Assembly (NCBI GenBank): GCA_028287685.1
Contig: JAQBPE010000080.1
Location: 1-63,687 of the forward strand
From: Cyanobacteria bacterium RYN_339
GTDB taxonomy: Bacteria; Cyanobacteriota; Sericytochromatia; S15B-MN24; JAQBPE01
Length of the DNA stretch: 63,687 bases
Direction: 5' to 3'
Position numbers and translations under genes: made by a program
The notes under the pieces: generated by a model
Told to the model about the DNA's origin: nothing
Databases searched by the model: none
The model's input: the letters and a program-made list of their open reading frames with translations, nothing else
Part shown: positions 57,065 to 63,687 of the stretch, one piece after another
Layout: each line of letters begins with the position of its first letter
Position numbering within the stretch: the stretch's first letter is position 1

Positions 57065-58054
57065 TTATTGGACCGAGACGCTGACGGTAGGTTTGGTGTA
57101 AATGTTGATCGGGATGACTGCCTTACCAACGTCGTTGACGCCGTCCAGGATGTGGTAGGCACGGAACTCGATGTTCCCCGTCTTCGGGAGGGCCAGGTTG
57201 CCACCCACCAGCGTGGCGGACAAGTAGGTGCCGGGTGCGACCGCATTCACGTTGCTATTCCACGTAAAGCTGGCGAAGTTCGCCGGGTTGGTGATGCGGC
57301 CCAGGATGGCCGAGCCGCCGCCATAGGCCGCGCCGTTGATCACGGCATCGACGTGGTCGACACCGGGGGCGTTGGCCTGGATGCCCGTGTTGAAGTCGAT
57401 CTGATCGCTCTTCACGATGTAGCCATCGGAGACGACGTTCTTGAACGACGAGGACGCCGCAACGATGCTGTAGCTGGACTCGTTGGCATTCAGCGACAAG
57501 GTGAAATTGATGGTGTTGGCACCGGCATCCAGCGTGACCGCCGTCTGCTGCTGCGAAGCCGCCAGGCGCAGCGGGATGGTGGCGCCGACGTCGTTGCGCA
57601 AGAAACAACGGGCCACGTAGTCATTAGCAGGGCGCAGCGGTGGGAAGTTGGCCGCACCCGTCAGGGGCAACCCGAAGAAGAAGCCCTGGGGGATCACCTG
57701 GCTGTGCGTCGCGCTCACGTAGCCGGTATTGGCCGTGGCGGAGAACAGCGTGACTAGCGCATCCGTCCAGGCGCCGGGCAGAGCCTCCAGGTGGAACTTG
57801 GGGATTGCCGGCGGTTGCGCGATCGTCAGGCGCACTTGCACATGCGACATTCCGTCGCCGGGATCGCCACTGTTTACCCCTGTGATTTTGGGAGTGCCGA
57901 AAGCGGTCGCGTTGGCCGCCCTGGCTTGCGCGGGCGTCACCGCTAGGCCCGTCTGAGCGACTGCCTCACCTGGCACCACGCCGAGCTTGCATCCGACGCT
58001 GAGGCCCGCGGCAAGCAAGACGGCGGTACGGAGGACCAATCGGGAATTTTGCAA
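57065..58054 (-). CDS. Lipoprotein of a three-member paralogous family
   Basis: This protein of about 329 residues starts at TTG 58054, where AGGAGGT lies 5 bases upstream. The signal ends in a probable lipobox LSVGC. The mature part has two or three beta domains, with PLRPANDYVARCFLRNDVG and DAGANTINFTL shared with the two related lipoproteins. The C-terminal half resembles an Ig-like domain ending KPTVSVSVQ. It lies 32 bases before the related lipoprotein at 56064, so they are probably co-transcribed. Confidence 0.68.
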   Translation of the reverse strand: MQNSRLVLRTAVLLAAGLSVGCKLGVVPGEAVAQTGLAVTPAQARAANATAFGTPKITGVNSGDPGDGMSHVQVRLTIAQPPAIPKFHLEALPGAWTDALVTLFSATANTGYVSATHSQVIPQGFFFGLPLTGAANFPPLRPANDYVARCFLRNDVGATIPLRLAASQQQTAVTLDAGANTINFTLSLNANESSYSIVAASSSFKNVVSDGYIVKSDQIDFNTGIQANAPGVDHVDAVINGAAYGGGSAILGRITNPANFASFTWNSNVNAVAPGTYLSATLVGGNLALPKTGNIEFRAYHILDGVNDVGKAVIPINIYTKPTVSVSVQ

Positions 58055-58168
58055 AATGCACCTCCTCCAGAGCCCGGTAGCACCTTGACTACCTCTCAGC
58101 CTCATACCACCAAGCAGCGAATTTCTCACTTGCCCGATCTTGGGGTACATGGAGCCTCGGAGGGCAGC

Positions 58169-58801
58169 ATGGCCGAAAAGGGTACCTGTCAGTGTTGCGG
58201 TGAAGAAAAGGTCCTGAACGAGCGGTTGTTGTGTGCCAACTGCCGCACGGCCCAACTCTGTGCCGTCCATGACGACCTCCTGACCATGCAACGCTGTGCC
58301 TTCTGCCGCAAACCTGCGTGCGCCTATTGCGTGGCCGACAGGCTCTGCCAGGCCTGTCGGGACGAGGGGCACGAGGCACCCGAGCGAGTGGTCAAGGTCA
58401 AGAAAGAAGCGGCCAACGCCGATGATCTTGCCCAGCGGAAGAAGCTGATCAAGTTGGGAGCCGTGCTGGTGGTGGCGATGGCCGCTAACTATTGGTTCTT
58501 TATCGGTGGGCCGCCATCACCGGCGGACGTCTGCAAGGCTCGCCTCGAGACGGCTCAGGGCATCACCATGTCCTACATGATTCACCACCGCAACCCGCCC
58601 AAGACCTTGTCGGAAATTCGCATGGTGGCCAAGGCCGAGAAAATGGTCCTGCCGCTGATGATCCCGGCAGGCTGCCGGCCGATCCCGGGCGCCGTGGTCT
58701 ACAGCTTCGACGGGAAGCAGTACAGCTTTACGACCTACACCGACGAAGGAAAGGTCTTCACGGCGATCAATGGCAAGCCGATGGTGATGACGGTTCCTTG
58801 A
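58169..58801 (+). CDS. Zinc-ribbon membrane protein of unknown function
   Basis: This protein of about 210 residues has a cysteine-rich N-terminus with six CxxC pairs (CQCC, CANC, CAFC, CAYC and CQAC among them) resembling tandem zinc ribbons or a B-box. A transmembrane helix (about 95-112, LGAVLVVAMAANYWFFI) and an exported C-terminal domain of ~95 residues follow. The start at 58169 is chosen for GGAGGG 4 bases upstream. It converges with the pilin-like gene. The C-terminal domain has a Cys-x-Pro core but no recognised family. Confidence 0.65.
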   Translation: MAEKGTCQCCGEEKVLNERLLCANCRTAQLCAVHDDLLTMQRCAFCRKPACAYCVADRLCQACRDEGHEAPERVVKVKKEAANADDLAQRKKLIKLGAVLVVAMAANYWFFIGGPPSPADVCKARLETAQGITMSYMIHHRNPPKTLSEIRMVAKAEKMVLPLMIPAGCRPIPGAVVYSFDGKQYSFTTYTDEGKVFTAINGKPMVMTVP

Positions 58802-58802
58802 G

Positions 58803-59435
58803 CTAGTTGCCCTGGTTCGAGGCCTTGGCCACCAAGACGCTTGCGCGCCGGGCCTTTCCGCCACCGTAGATCACATAGGTCTGGCTGCCCGAATCGTAGT
58901 CGTAGAGCAAGGCGCCGTACCGGTCCATGTTGGCGGAGTTGGGCGGCGAGTCCGGGACGATGCCGGAGCCGGCAAGCTGCGTACCCAACTCGGTCATCGC
59001 AATCCCGCTTGAAACGTCCGCCGCGGTGGGCAGCCCAGTGTTCGCGCCTATGCCCACCCGGTACATGGCGCCGAAGATGGCCTGTGAGAGGCCTGGCTGG
59101 GCCCAGGGGGAGACGGGGATCTTGCCGCCCGGCAAGTAAGGATCGAACTTGTCCGTAGCGGTGACTGCGAACGCCCCGTTATAGGTGGTTGTTGGCTGTA
59201 AGAAGCCGCCCGGGTAAGAGCCCCGGTAGTCGGAGGCGTACTGTTCAACCGCGGTCTGCAGCAACTTGACGTTTCCCTGGACTTTGGCGTTGCGCGCCTT
59301 GTCCATGGCCATCGAAAAACTGGGCATCGCGACCGACGCCAGGATGCCGATGATGACAACGACCACCAGCAACTCGATTAGCGTGAAGCCTGCCCGCTTG
59401 GTGCAGGGCTTGCCTGTGGTTTGCCTCACAAACAT
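58803..59435 (-). CDS. Type IV pilin or pseudopilin-like protein
   Basis: This 210-residue protein has a prepilin peptidase site and class III signal: KRAG followed by FTLIELLVVVVIIGILASVA, with Glu at position 5 of the mature protein. The hydrophobic helix packs the fibre core. The rest is a variable globular head with Gly/Tyr-rich loops. GGGGGG lies about 8 bases before the ATG. No assembly ATPase, prepilin peptidase or secretin is encoded nearby, so pilus versus type II secretion cannot be decided. Confidence 0.85.
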   Translation of the reverse strand: MFVRQTTGKPCTKRAGFTLIELLVVVVIIGILASVAMPSFSMAMDKARNAKVQGNVKLLQTAVEQYASDYRGSYPGGFLQPTTTYNGAFAVTATDKFDPYLPGGKIPVSPWAQPGLSQAIFGAMYRVGIGANTGLPTAADVSSGIAMTELGTQLAGSGIVPDSPPNSANMDRYGALLYDYDSGSQTYVIYGGGKARRASVLVAKASNQGN

Positions 59436-59575
59436 TTCAGTCTACCCCCCTGGTAAAGTTGATCGTTACATGCCCGCGATCTGGCGAAGGCAAACGTGGG
59501 TCGATCCGCCATCTGGCCTACCGGGTATAACATGGACAGTGTCCGGAGCCTTGGGCCGGGTGGCGCGGGAGCGCA

Positions 59576-61219
59576 ATGAAGTTCCATAAACCAACCCTAG
59601 CCAAGTTGACCATCATCGCCGGCCTGGCGCTGCTTTCGGCCGGCGGCTGTGCCGTGCAGGCGCCGCCCCTCGGGACATTGGAGGTCTCCAGCCGCGCGTC
59701 CGTCCCGGCCACGGTGACTCCCCTCCCGTTGCCGGCCGGTCAACCGCAACGGCTGCGGATCCAGCTGGATACCCCCGCCCGCGCCCGGCACGTGATGGAC
59801 CTGCCCGCCAGCTGGGACGTTGCGAACGTAACGTTCAATTCGCCCACGAAGCTGACGGCGCCTAGCGTCATTCAGATCCCGTTTGCCTCCTTCGTGCAGT
59901 CGGCCCCCCCTGCCCCCTTCATCTTTACCTTCACTGGCGATGATCTGTCCGACCCAGTACTGCCGCCGTTGCGCCCGGGGACGGACTATAACCTGATGGC
60001 GGATCTCGAGACGTCGTCACCGTTGGCATTGGAGGCTTACGGAATCGTGCCTGGCGCCCAAACCATCGATGCCGGGCCGAATTCCTTCATCATCACGCTC
60101 AAGCCCACGGGCAACCAGGGCAGCGAGATCCCGATCAGCACGGCCGCCGGCAACCAGACGAGCCCGGCACTTGCTTATGACACCAACAACGATCAGCAAT
60201 TGGTCGTCTGGGCTGACGCGGGAAGTATCCTCGCCGCCATGGTGGACAACCTCGGCAACACGGTTCCGGGCATCACCGTGTGCGCCTCCGGCACTGCCAG
60301 CGCCCCCACGGTGGCCTACAACCGGACGGCGGACGCGTTCATGGTGGCCTGGGCCGATACCCGCAATGGCCACAGCGACATTTACTACAACACCGTTTCC
60401 ACCGGCGGCGCGCCGGGCACGGAGGCGCCGCTCGACCACACGGGCGGCCATACGATCGCGGAGACCCAGCCCAACCTGGTGTCGGCGGCCGGGGCGGACC
60501 GTTTCCTGCTCTCTTGGGTGGACAACCGCAACAACGCCACCAGCGGCCGGGACATCTTCGCCTACCGCATCGCCTCCAGCGGCGCCCTGTCCGCGTTGAT
60601 CTCCGTGGCTGTCTCGGCTGGCGTCACGGATCAACTCCGGCCGATCGGCTGCTACGCGGCCACGCTGGACCGCTTCGTGGTCGGCTTCGAGGACAGTGGG
60701 GACCTGCGCTTCCAGCGCATCAACGCCGTCGACGGCGCCATCCTCGATGGCGCCATGGGGTCTTCGCTGACGGCTGCCACTGGCACCCAGGACCAACTCT
60801 CGCTTGCCTTCAATAACAAGGACGCGCTGGTGCTAGCCGCCTGGCGCGACGGCCGCGCCGCCCCCACCCAGGTTTATTACGCCGTGGTGGATCCCGCTGC
60901 GGGCACGTTGGCCCTTCCGGACACCGCCCTCACCAGCGGTACCGCTACGGCGGGCTACCCCCAGGCGGGTTTCGGCGTCGGGCACGGGGACTATGCCATC
61001 CTCTTCCAGGATAACCGCACCGCTGGCCAACATGACCTGTTCCTTCGTCGCTTCAAGCTTGACGGTGTAACGACCTATGGCGAGAAGACGATTTCCATCG
61101 TGGCGGGGAATCAGCGGCCCACTGGCCTGGTCTTCGCTGCAACGGCCGATCAGTTCATGGCCACCTGGGAAGATGACCGAGGCCCGGACACCGACGTCTA
61201 CGGGCAGTTCCTGCGCTGA
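59576..61219 (+). CDS. Large lipoprotein with propeller-like repeats
   Basis: This 547-residue protein has a lipobox (SAGGC, Cys25). Residues ~30-170 form the beta domain shared with the lipoproteins at 56064 and 57065 (PLRPGTDYNL, DAGPNSFIITL). The rest has repeated units with the pattern W-x-D-x-R-N followed by a D-x-Y strand, such as WADTRNGHSDIYY, WVDNRNN and WEDDRGPDTDVYG. This looks like a beta-propeller with about six blades. Surface binding or sensing is likely. A bidirectional terminator follows. Confidence 0.75.
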   Translation: MKFHKPTLAKLTIIAGLALLSAGGCAVQAPPLGTLEVSSRASVPATVTPLPLPAGQPQRLRIQLDTPARARHVMDLPASWDVANVTFNSPTKLTAPSVIQIPFASFVQSAPPAPFIFTFTGDDLSDPVLPPLRPGTDYNLMADLETSSPLALEAYGIVPGAQTIDAGPNSFIITLKPTGNQGSEIPISTAAGNQTSPALAYDTNNDQQLVVWADAGSILAAMVDNLGNTVPGITVCASGTASAPTVAYNRTADAFMVAWADTRNGHSDIYYNTVSTGGAPGTEAPLDHTGGHTIAETQPNLVSAAGADRFLLSWVDNRNNATSGRDIFAYRIASSGALSALISVAVSAGVTDQLRPIGCYAATLDRFVVGFEDSGDLRFQRINAVDGAILDGAMGSSLTAATGTQDQLSLAFNNKDALVLAAWRDGRAAPTQVYYAVVDPAAGTLALPDTALTSGTATAGYPQAGFGVGHGDYAILFQDNRTAGQHDLFLRRFKLDGVTTYGEKTISIVAGNQRPTGLVFAATADQFMATWEDDRGPDTDVYGQFLR

Positions 61220-61251
61220 AAAGGGCCCCCACCTGACGGCGGGAGCCCTTT
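61220..61251. terminator. Bidirectional terminator between the 59576 lipoprotein and khpA
   Basis: Arms AAAGGGC and GCCCTTT with inner C/G pairing enclose a loop of about 10-18 bases. The flanking A and T runs allow termination from either side. It begins right after the lipoprotein stop and ends 13 bases before the khpA stop. Confidence 0.72.
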
Positions 61252-61264
61252 AAGTGTAGACGAC

Positions 61265-61516
61265 CTAGCGGGCCGGCGGCTCGTCGGGAGCAACCAGATC
61301 CAGGCTGACCTGGTGCTGGTGCTTGAGCGCCGCTGCCTTGACCAGGGTGCGTACGGCGTTGATCGTACGGCCCTTGTGGCCAATCACGCGACCCACGTCC
61401 AACTGGTTCACATGGACGGTGATCAGCGTGCGATCGCCCTCCGTCTGGGAGTCGATCACCACGTCCTCGGGGGCGGAGGCGATCGCCTTCAGGATGATTT
61501 CGGCGACTTGCTTCAT
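61265..61516 (-). CDS. khpA: KH-domain RNA-binding protein KhpA
   Basis: This 83-residue protein is a single KH domain with the GxxG-type loop GHKGRTI near residues 46-52. KhpA binds RNA, often with KhpB, and affects cell elongation and division. It is the last gene of the conserved ffh-rpsP-khpA operon, 7 bases after rpsP. Length matches the family. Confidence 0.95.
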   Translation of the reverse strand: MKQVAEIILKAIASAPEDVVIDSQTEGDRTLITVHVNQLDVGRVIGHKGRTINAVRTLVKAAALKHQHQVSLDLVAPDEPPAR

Positions 61517-61523
61517 CTAGCCG

Positions 61524-61832
61524 CTACTCCGCGGCCTTCTTGGTCTTCTCGGGGGGCTTGGTGGTCTTAGGGTTCTGCTTGGCCGAAGCGGGCACTTCGA
61601 CGCCGGCGCGCGTCAACAACGTGATCATGGTCTCCGTCGGCTTGGCACCGTTGGAGATCCACTTCTTCGCCAGCTCCACATCAATGCGCAGCTCGGGCGG
61701 GTTGGACTGCGGATCGAAGAAGCCGATCTCCTCGATCACCGAGCCATCGCGACGGGTCTTGCTGTCCTGGACCACCAGGCGGTACTTGGGGCGCTTGATC
61801 GCGCCGATCCGCTTCATGCGAATCTTGACCAT
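61524..61832 (-). CDS. rpsP: 30S ribosomal protein S16
   Basis: This 102-residue protein begins MVKIRMKRIGAIKRPKYRLV and continues DSKTRRDGSVIEEIGFFDP, the S16 signature, with a Lys-rich C-terminal tail. It helps fold the 30S body. AAGGAG precedes the ATG. It sits between ffh and khpA as in many bacteria. Confidence 0.98.
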   Translation of the reverse strand: MVKIRMKRIGAIKRPKYRLVVQDSKTRRDGSVIEEIGFFDPQSNPPELRIDVELAKKWISNGAKPTETMITLLTRAGVEVPASAKQNPKTTKPPEKTKKAAE

Positions 61833-61891
61833 GGGTTCTTCTCCTTGAGGGTGTAGGGGGCGTTGAGGACGCTGTTGGGGGTTATCGCGAG

Positions 61892-63322
61892 TTACTTCTT
61901 GCCAAACGGATTGAAGCCCTTGGGCATGGGCGGCATCCCAAATGGTGGCATACCACCGGGCATTCCGCCACCCTGCTTCATCTGTTTCTCCATCTGCTTC
62001 TTCATGTGCTTGGGCATCGACTTCTGCATGTTGGAGAACTGCTTCATCATCTTGTTCATGTTGTCGAAGTCCTTGAGGAGCTTGTTGACCTCTTCGACCT
62101 TCGTGCCGGAGCCCTTGGAAATGCGGATCTTCCGGCTCATGTCCAGGATCTTGGGGTTGCGCCGTTCCTTGACGGTCATCGACGCGATGATGGTCTCGAA
62201 CTTCTTGAGGTGGCCCTCGCCCTGGGCCAAGACATCGTCCGTCAGGGCGGCCTTCAAGCCGGGGATGGGCAACATCTCGAGGATTTGCCCCATCGACCCG
62301 ATCTTCTTCATCTGGTTCAGCTGGTTCGCGAAGTCCTCCAGCGTGAACTCCGCCTTGCGCATCTTGGCTTCGAGCTCCTTGGCGTCTTCCAAGGAGATGG
62401 CGGCTTGCGCCTTCTCGATCAGCGTCAGGACGTCGCCCATGCCCAGGATGCGGGTAGCGATGCGCTCCGGGTGGAACGGCTCGAGGCCGTCCATCTTCTC
62501 GGAGGTGCCCATGAACTTGATGGGCTTGCCCGTGACCTGCCGGACGGACAGGGCCGCGCCGCCGCGGGTGTCGCCATCGAGCTTGGTCAGCACCACGCCC
62601 GTGAGCCCGAGCGCTTCATTGAAGGCTTGCGCGATGTTCACGGCGTCCTGGCCGGTCATGGCGTCCACCACCAGCAGGATCTCCTGCGGCTGCAGCGTGG
62701 TCTGGAGATCCTTGATCTCCTGCATCATCATCTCGTCCACGTGCAACCGGCCCGCGGTGTCGAAGATGATGTAGTTGTGGCTGTCCGCCTTGGCCTTGGC
62801 GAGCGCCTCCGTGGCGATCTTGACCGGGTTCTCCTGGCCCATCGCAAACACGGGGATGTCGATCTGCTTGCCGAGCGCCTGCAACTGGGCGATCGCGGCA
62901 GGGCGGTAGATGTCGCCGGCGACCAGCAGCGGGCGGTGGCCCTGCTTCTTCAACATGAGGCCCAGCTTGGCCGTCGTGGTGGTCTTGCCGGAGCCCTGCA
63001 GGCCGGCCATCAGGATGACGGTGGGGCCGGTGGGGTTCTTCTCCAGCGGGGCCCGCTCGCCGCCCATCAAGACGCAGAGCTCGTCATGCACGATCTTGAT
63101 GAAGCTCTGGCCCGGGTTCAGGCCCTTCTGGACGTCTTCGCCCAGCGCCTGTTCCTTGACCCTGGCCATGAAGGCCTTGACCACCCCGAGGTTCACGTCG
63201 GCTTCAAGCAGCGCACGGCGTACTTCGCGCAGGGCCTCGGAGATATTATCTTCCGTGAGCATTCCCTGGCCGCGAAGCTTGGCGAAAACGCCCTGGATCT
63301 TCTCGGAGAGTGATTCAAACAT
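61892..63322 (-). CDS. ffh: Signal recognition particle protein Ffh
   Basis: This 476-residue GTPase has an N domain and a G domain with P-loop GLQGSGKTTTTAKLG, DTAGRLHVDEM and TKLDGDTRGGAAL. The Met-rich M domain ends in a long GGMPGGMPPFGMPPMP tail. With SRP RNA it targets nascent membrane proteins to FtsY. A strong promoter lies just upstream, divergent from rpoB. The ribosome-binding site is weak (AGGTTAAC). No SRP RNA gene was seen. Confidence 0.98.
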   Translation of the reverse strand: MFESLSEKIQGVFAKLRGQGMLTEDNISEALREVRRALLEADVNLGVVKAFMARVKEQALGEDVQKGLNPGQSFIKIVHDELCVLMGGERAPLEKNPTGPTVILMAGLQGSGKTTTTAKLGLMLKKQGHRPLLVAGDIYRPAAIAQLQALGKQIDIPVFAMGQENPVKIATEALAKAKADSHNYIIFDTAGRLHVDEMMMQEIKDLQTTLQPQEILLVVDAMTGQDAVNIAQAFNEALGLTGVVLTKLDGDTRGGAALSVRQVTGKPIKFMGTSEKMDGLEPFHPERIATRILGMGDVLTLIEKAQAAISLEDAKELEAKMRKAEFTLEDFANQLNQMKKIGSMGQILEMLPIPGLKAALTDDVLAQGEGHLKKFETIIASMTVKERRNPKILDMSRKIRISKGSGTKVEEVNKLLKDFDNMNKMMKQFSNMQKSMPKHMKKQMEKQMKQGGGMPGGMPPFGMPPMPKGFNPFGKK

Positions 63323-63364
63323 TTGTTAACCTGACGGGCAAGCGCTTTACCCGAACTTTGGGCC

Positions 63365-63393
63365 ATCATAACCGCCAGACCTTACGCTGTCAA
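63365..63393 (-). promoter_or_regulatory. Promoter of ffh-rpsP-khpA
   Basis: On the minus strand a perfect TTGACA (63388-63393), a 17-base spacer and TATGAT (63365-63370) lie 43 bases before the ffh start. The palindrome CAAACGTTTG (63391-63400) overlaps the -35. Confidence 0.85.
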
Positions 63394-63442
63394 ACGTTTG
63401 GGGGGGACTTGACACGCCCGGATCGCTACAGGTCAAGCGGCC

Positions 63443-63471
63443 TTGACGCTCTATAAGCACCGGCGTAAGAT
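63443..63471 (+). promoter_or_regulatory. Promoter of rpoB
   Basis: TTGACG (63443-63448), a 17-base spacer and TAAGAT (63466-63471) lie 82 bases before the rpoB ATG. Another TTGACA at 63409 lacks a matching -10. Confidence 0.7.
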
Positions 63472-63500
63472 GGTTGGTCTGCGATTTTTTCGCGCGATAT

Positions 63501-63537
63501 GTCCGTCTAAGCGGACCTACCGATGTCCCCAACATCG
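63501..63537 (+). promoter_or_regulatory. Two small hairpins in the rpoB leader
   Basis: GTCCG/CGGAC (63501-63516) and CGATGT/ACATCG (63521-63537) form two perfect short stems in the 5' leader, ending 16 bases before the start codon. They may fold into a regulatory leader, but no known ribosomal-protein or riboswitch motif was recognised. Confidence 0.4.
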
Positions 63538-63553
63538 AACAAGGGTGGTGTGA

Positions 63554-63687
63554 ATGCCTCAACAGAATAAGCTCCGAGTGACCCCATATAGCGGTGTGAC
63601 CTCACTGGCCGAGAACCTTCCCGACCTGATCGAGATCCAGCGCAACTCCTTCCAGTGGTTCCTGGAAGAGGGGCTCAAAGAGGAGCT
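63554..63687 (+). CDS. rpoB: RNA polymerase beta subunit RpoB (5' fragment)
   Basis: Only the first ~44 residues are in the window; the gene runs off the right edge. The sequence LRVTPYSGVTSLAENLPDLI followed by EIQRNSFQWFLEEGL is the RpoB N-terminus and resembles the cyanobacterial type. RpoB forms one pincer of the RNA polymerase catalytic core. AAGGGTGG lies 5-12 bases upstream. It is divergent from ffh rather than preceded by rplJ and rplL within this window. Confidence 0.96.
   Translation, partial: MPQQNKLRVTPYSGVTSLAENLPDLIEIQRNSFQWFLEEGLKEE

Overview
The window is a chromosomal segment of a high-GC, flagellated bacterium with a diderm envelope. FlgH and FlgI (L- and P-ring proteins), many lipobox lipoproteins and a probable C-terminal beta-barrel protein argue for an outer membrane. 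The RpoB N-terminus, a DUF1997 protein, a ferredoxin/metallo-beta-lactamase fusion and the proline-rich secreted proteins point to the non-photosynthetic relatives of Cyanobacteria, such as Sericytochromatia or Tanganyikabacteria. This placement is inferred by eye and is moderately confident. No photosynthesis gene, prophage, IS element, CRISPR array, rRNA or tRNA was seen.

Layout. 1-6193 (minus): an operon running from a hemerythrin-like protein through a DUF3050 protein, a small histidine kinase, a SpoIIE/RsbU phosphatase, a STAS antagonist and an RsbW-like kinase to a GGDEF diguanylate cyclase cut by the window edge. It is driven by a strong promoter whose spacer carries a palindromic operator. 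6316-8193: mnmG. 8388-14583: a secreted subtilase, a GHL10-type glycoside hydrolase, a HAD phosphatase, a degenerate alkaline-phosphatase-fold protein and an exported beta-rich protein. 14690-16116: fliJ and fliK. 16158-16646: a peroxiredoxin whose peroxidatic cysteine codon is TGA and is followed by a SECIS-like hairpin, so it is a likely selenoprotein. 16643-18565: an anaerobic ribonucleotide reductase homologue lacking the recognisable active-site cysteines. 18788-27514: an AMIN-like repeat protein, a ferredoxin-MBL fusion, a second subtilase with a lipoprotein partner, a GH35-like enzyme and a membrane-anchored alpha/beta-hydrolase-fold protein.

27498-42641 (minus): the main flagellar region. 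In transcription order it encodes a small Pro-rich protein, a second FliK-like protein, a small unknown protein, FlgF, FlgG, FlgA, FlgH, FlgI, a FlgJ-like protein, a FliA/WhiG-type sigma factor, FlgB, FlgC, FliE, FliF with a C-terminal FliG-middle-domain-like extension, FlhA and two short flagellins. The flagellins have a good sigma-28 promoter, so the sigma factor encoded in the rod/ring operon probably drives filament synthesis.

42745-51084: a MerR-like protein, YgfZ, a cysteine desulfurase, a KamA-family radical SAM enzyme, Lgt, RecR, YbaB/EbfC, an ECF sigma factor with an anti-sigma factor carrying three zinc-binding domains, and a DUF1997 protein. 51062-61219: mostly exported proteins: TatA with a Tat-dependent intradiol dioxygenase, a probable outer-membrane protein, a second AMIN-like repeat protein, three related lipoproteins and a type IV pilin-like protein. 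61265-63687: ffh-rpsP-khpA (minus), divergent from the start of rpoB.

The most notable points are the probable selenocysteine peroxiredoxin, the FliF/FliG-middle-domain fusion, the cysteine-less NrdD homologue, the hemerythrin-headed partner-switching/c-di-GMP operon and the triple-zinc-finger anti-sigma factor.
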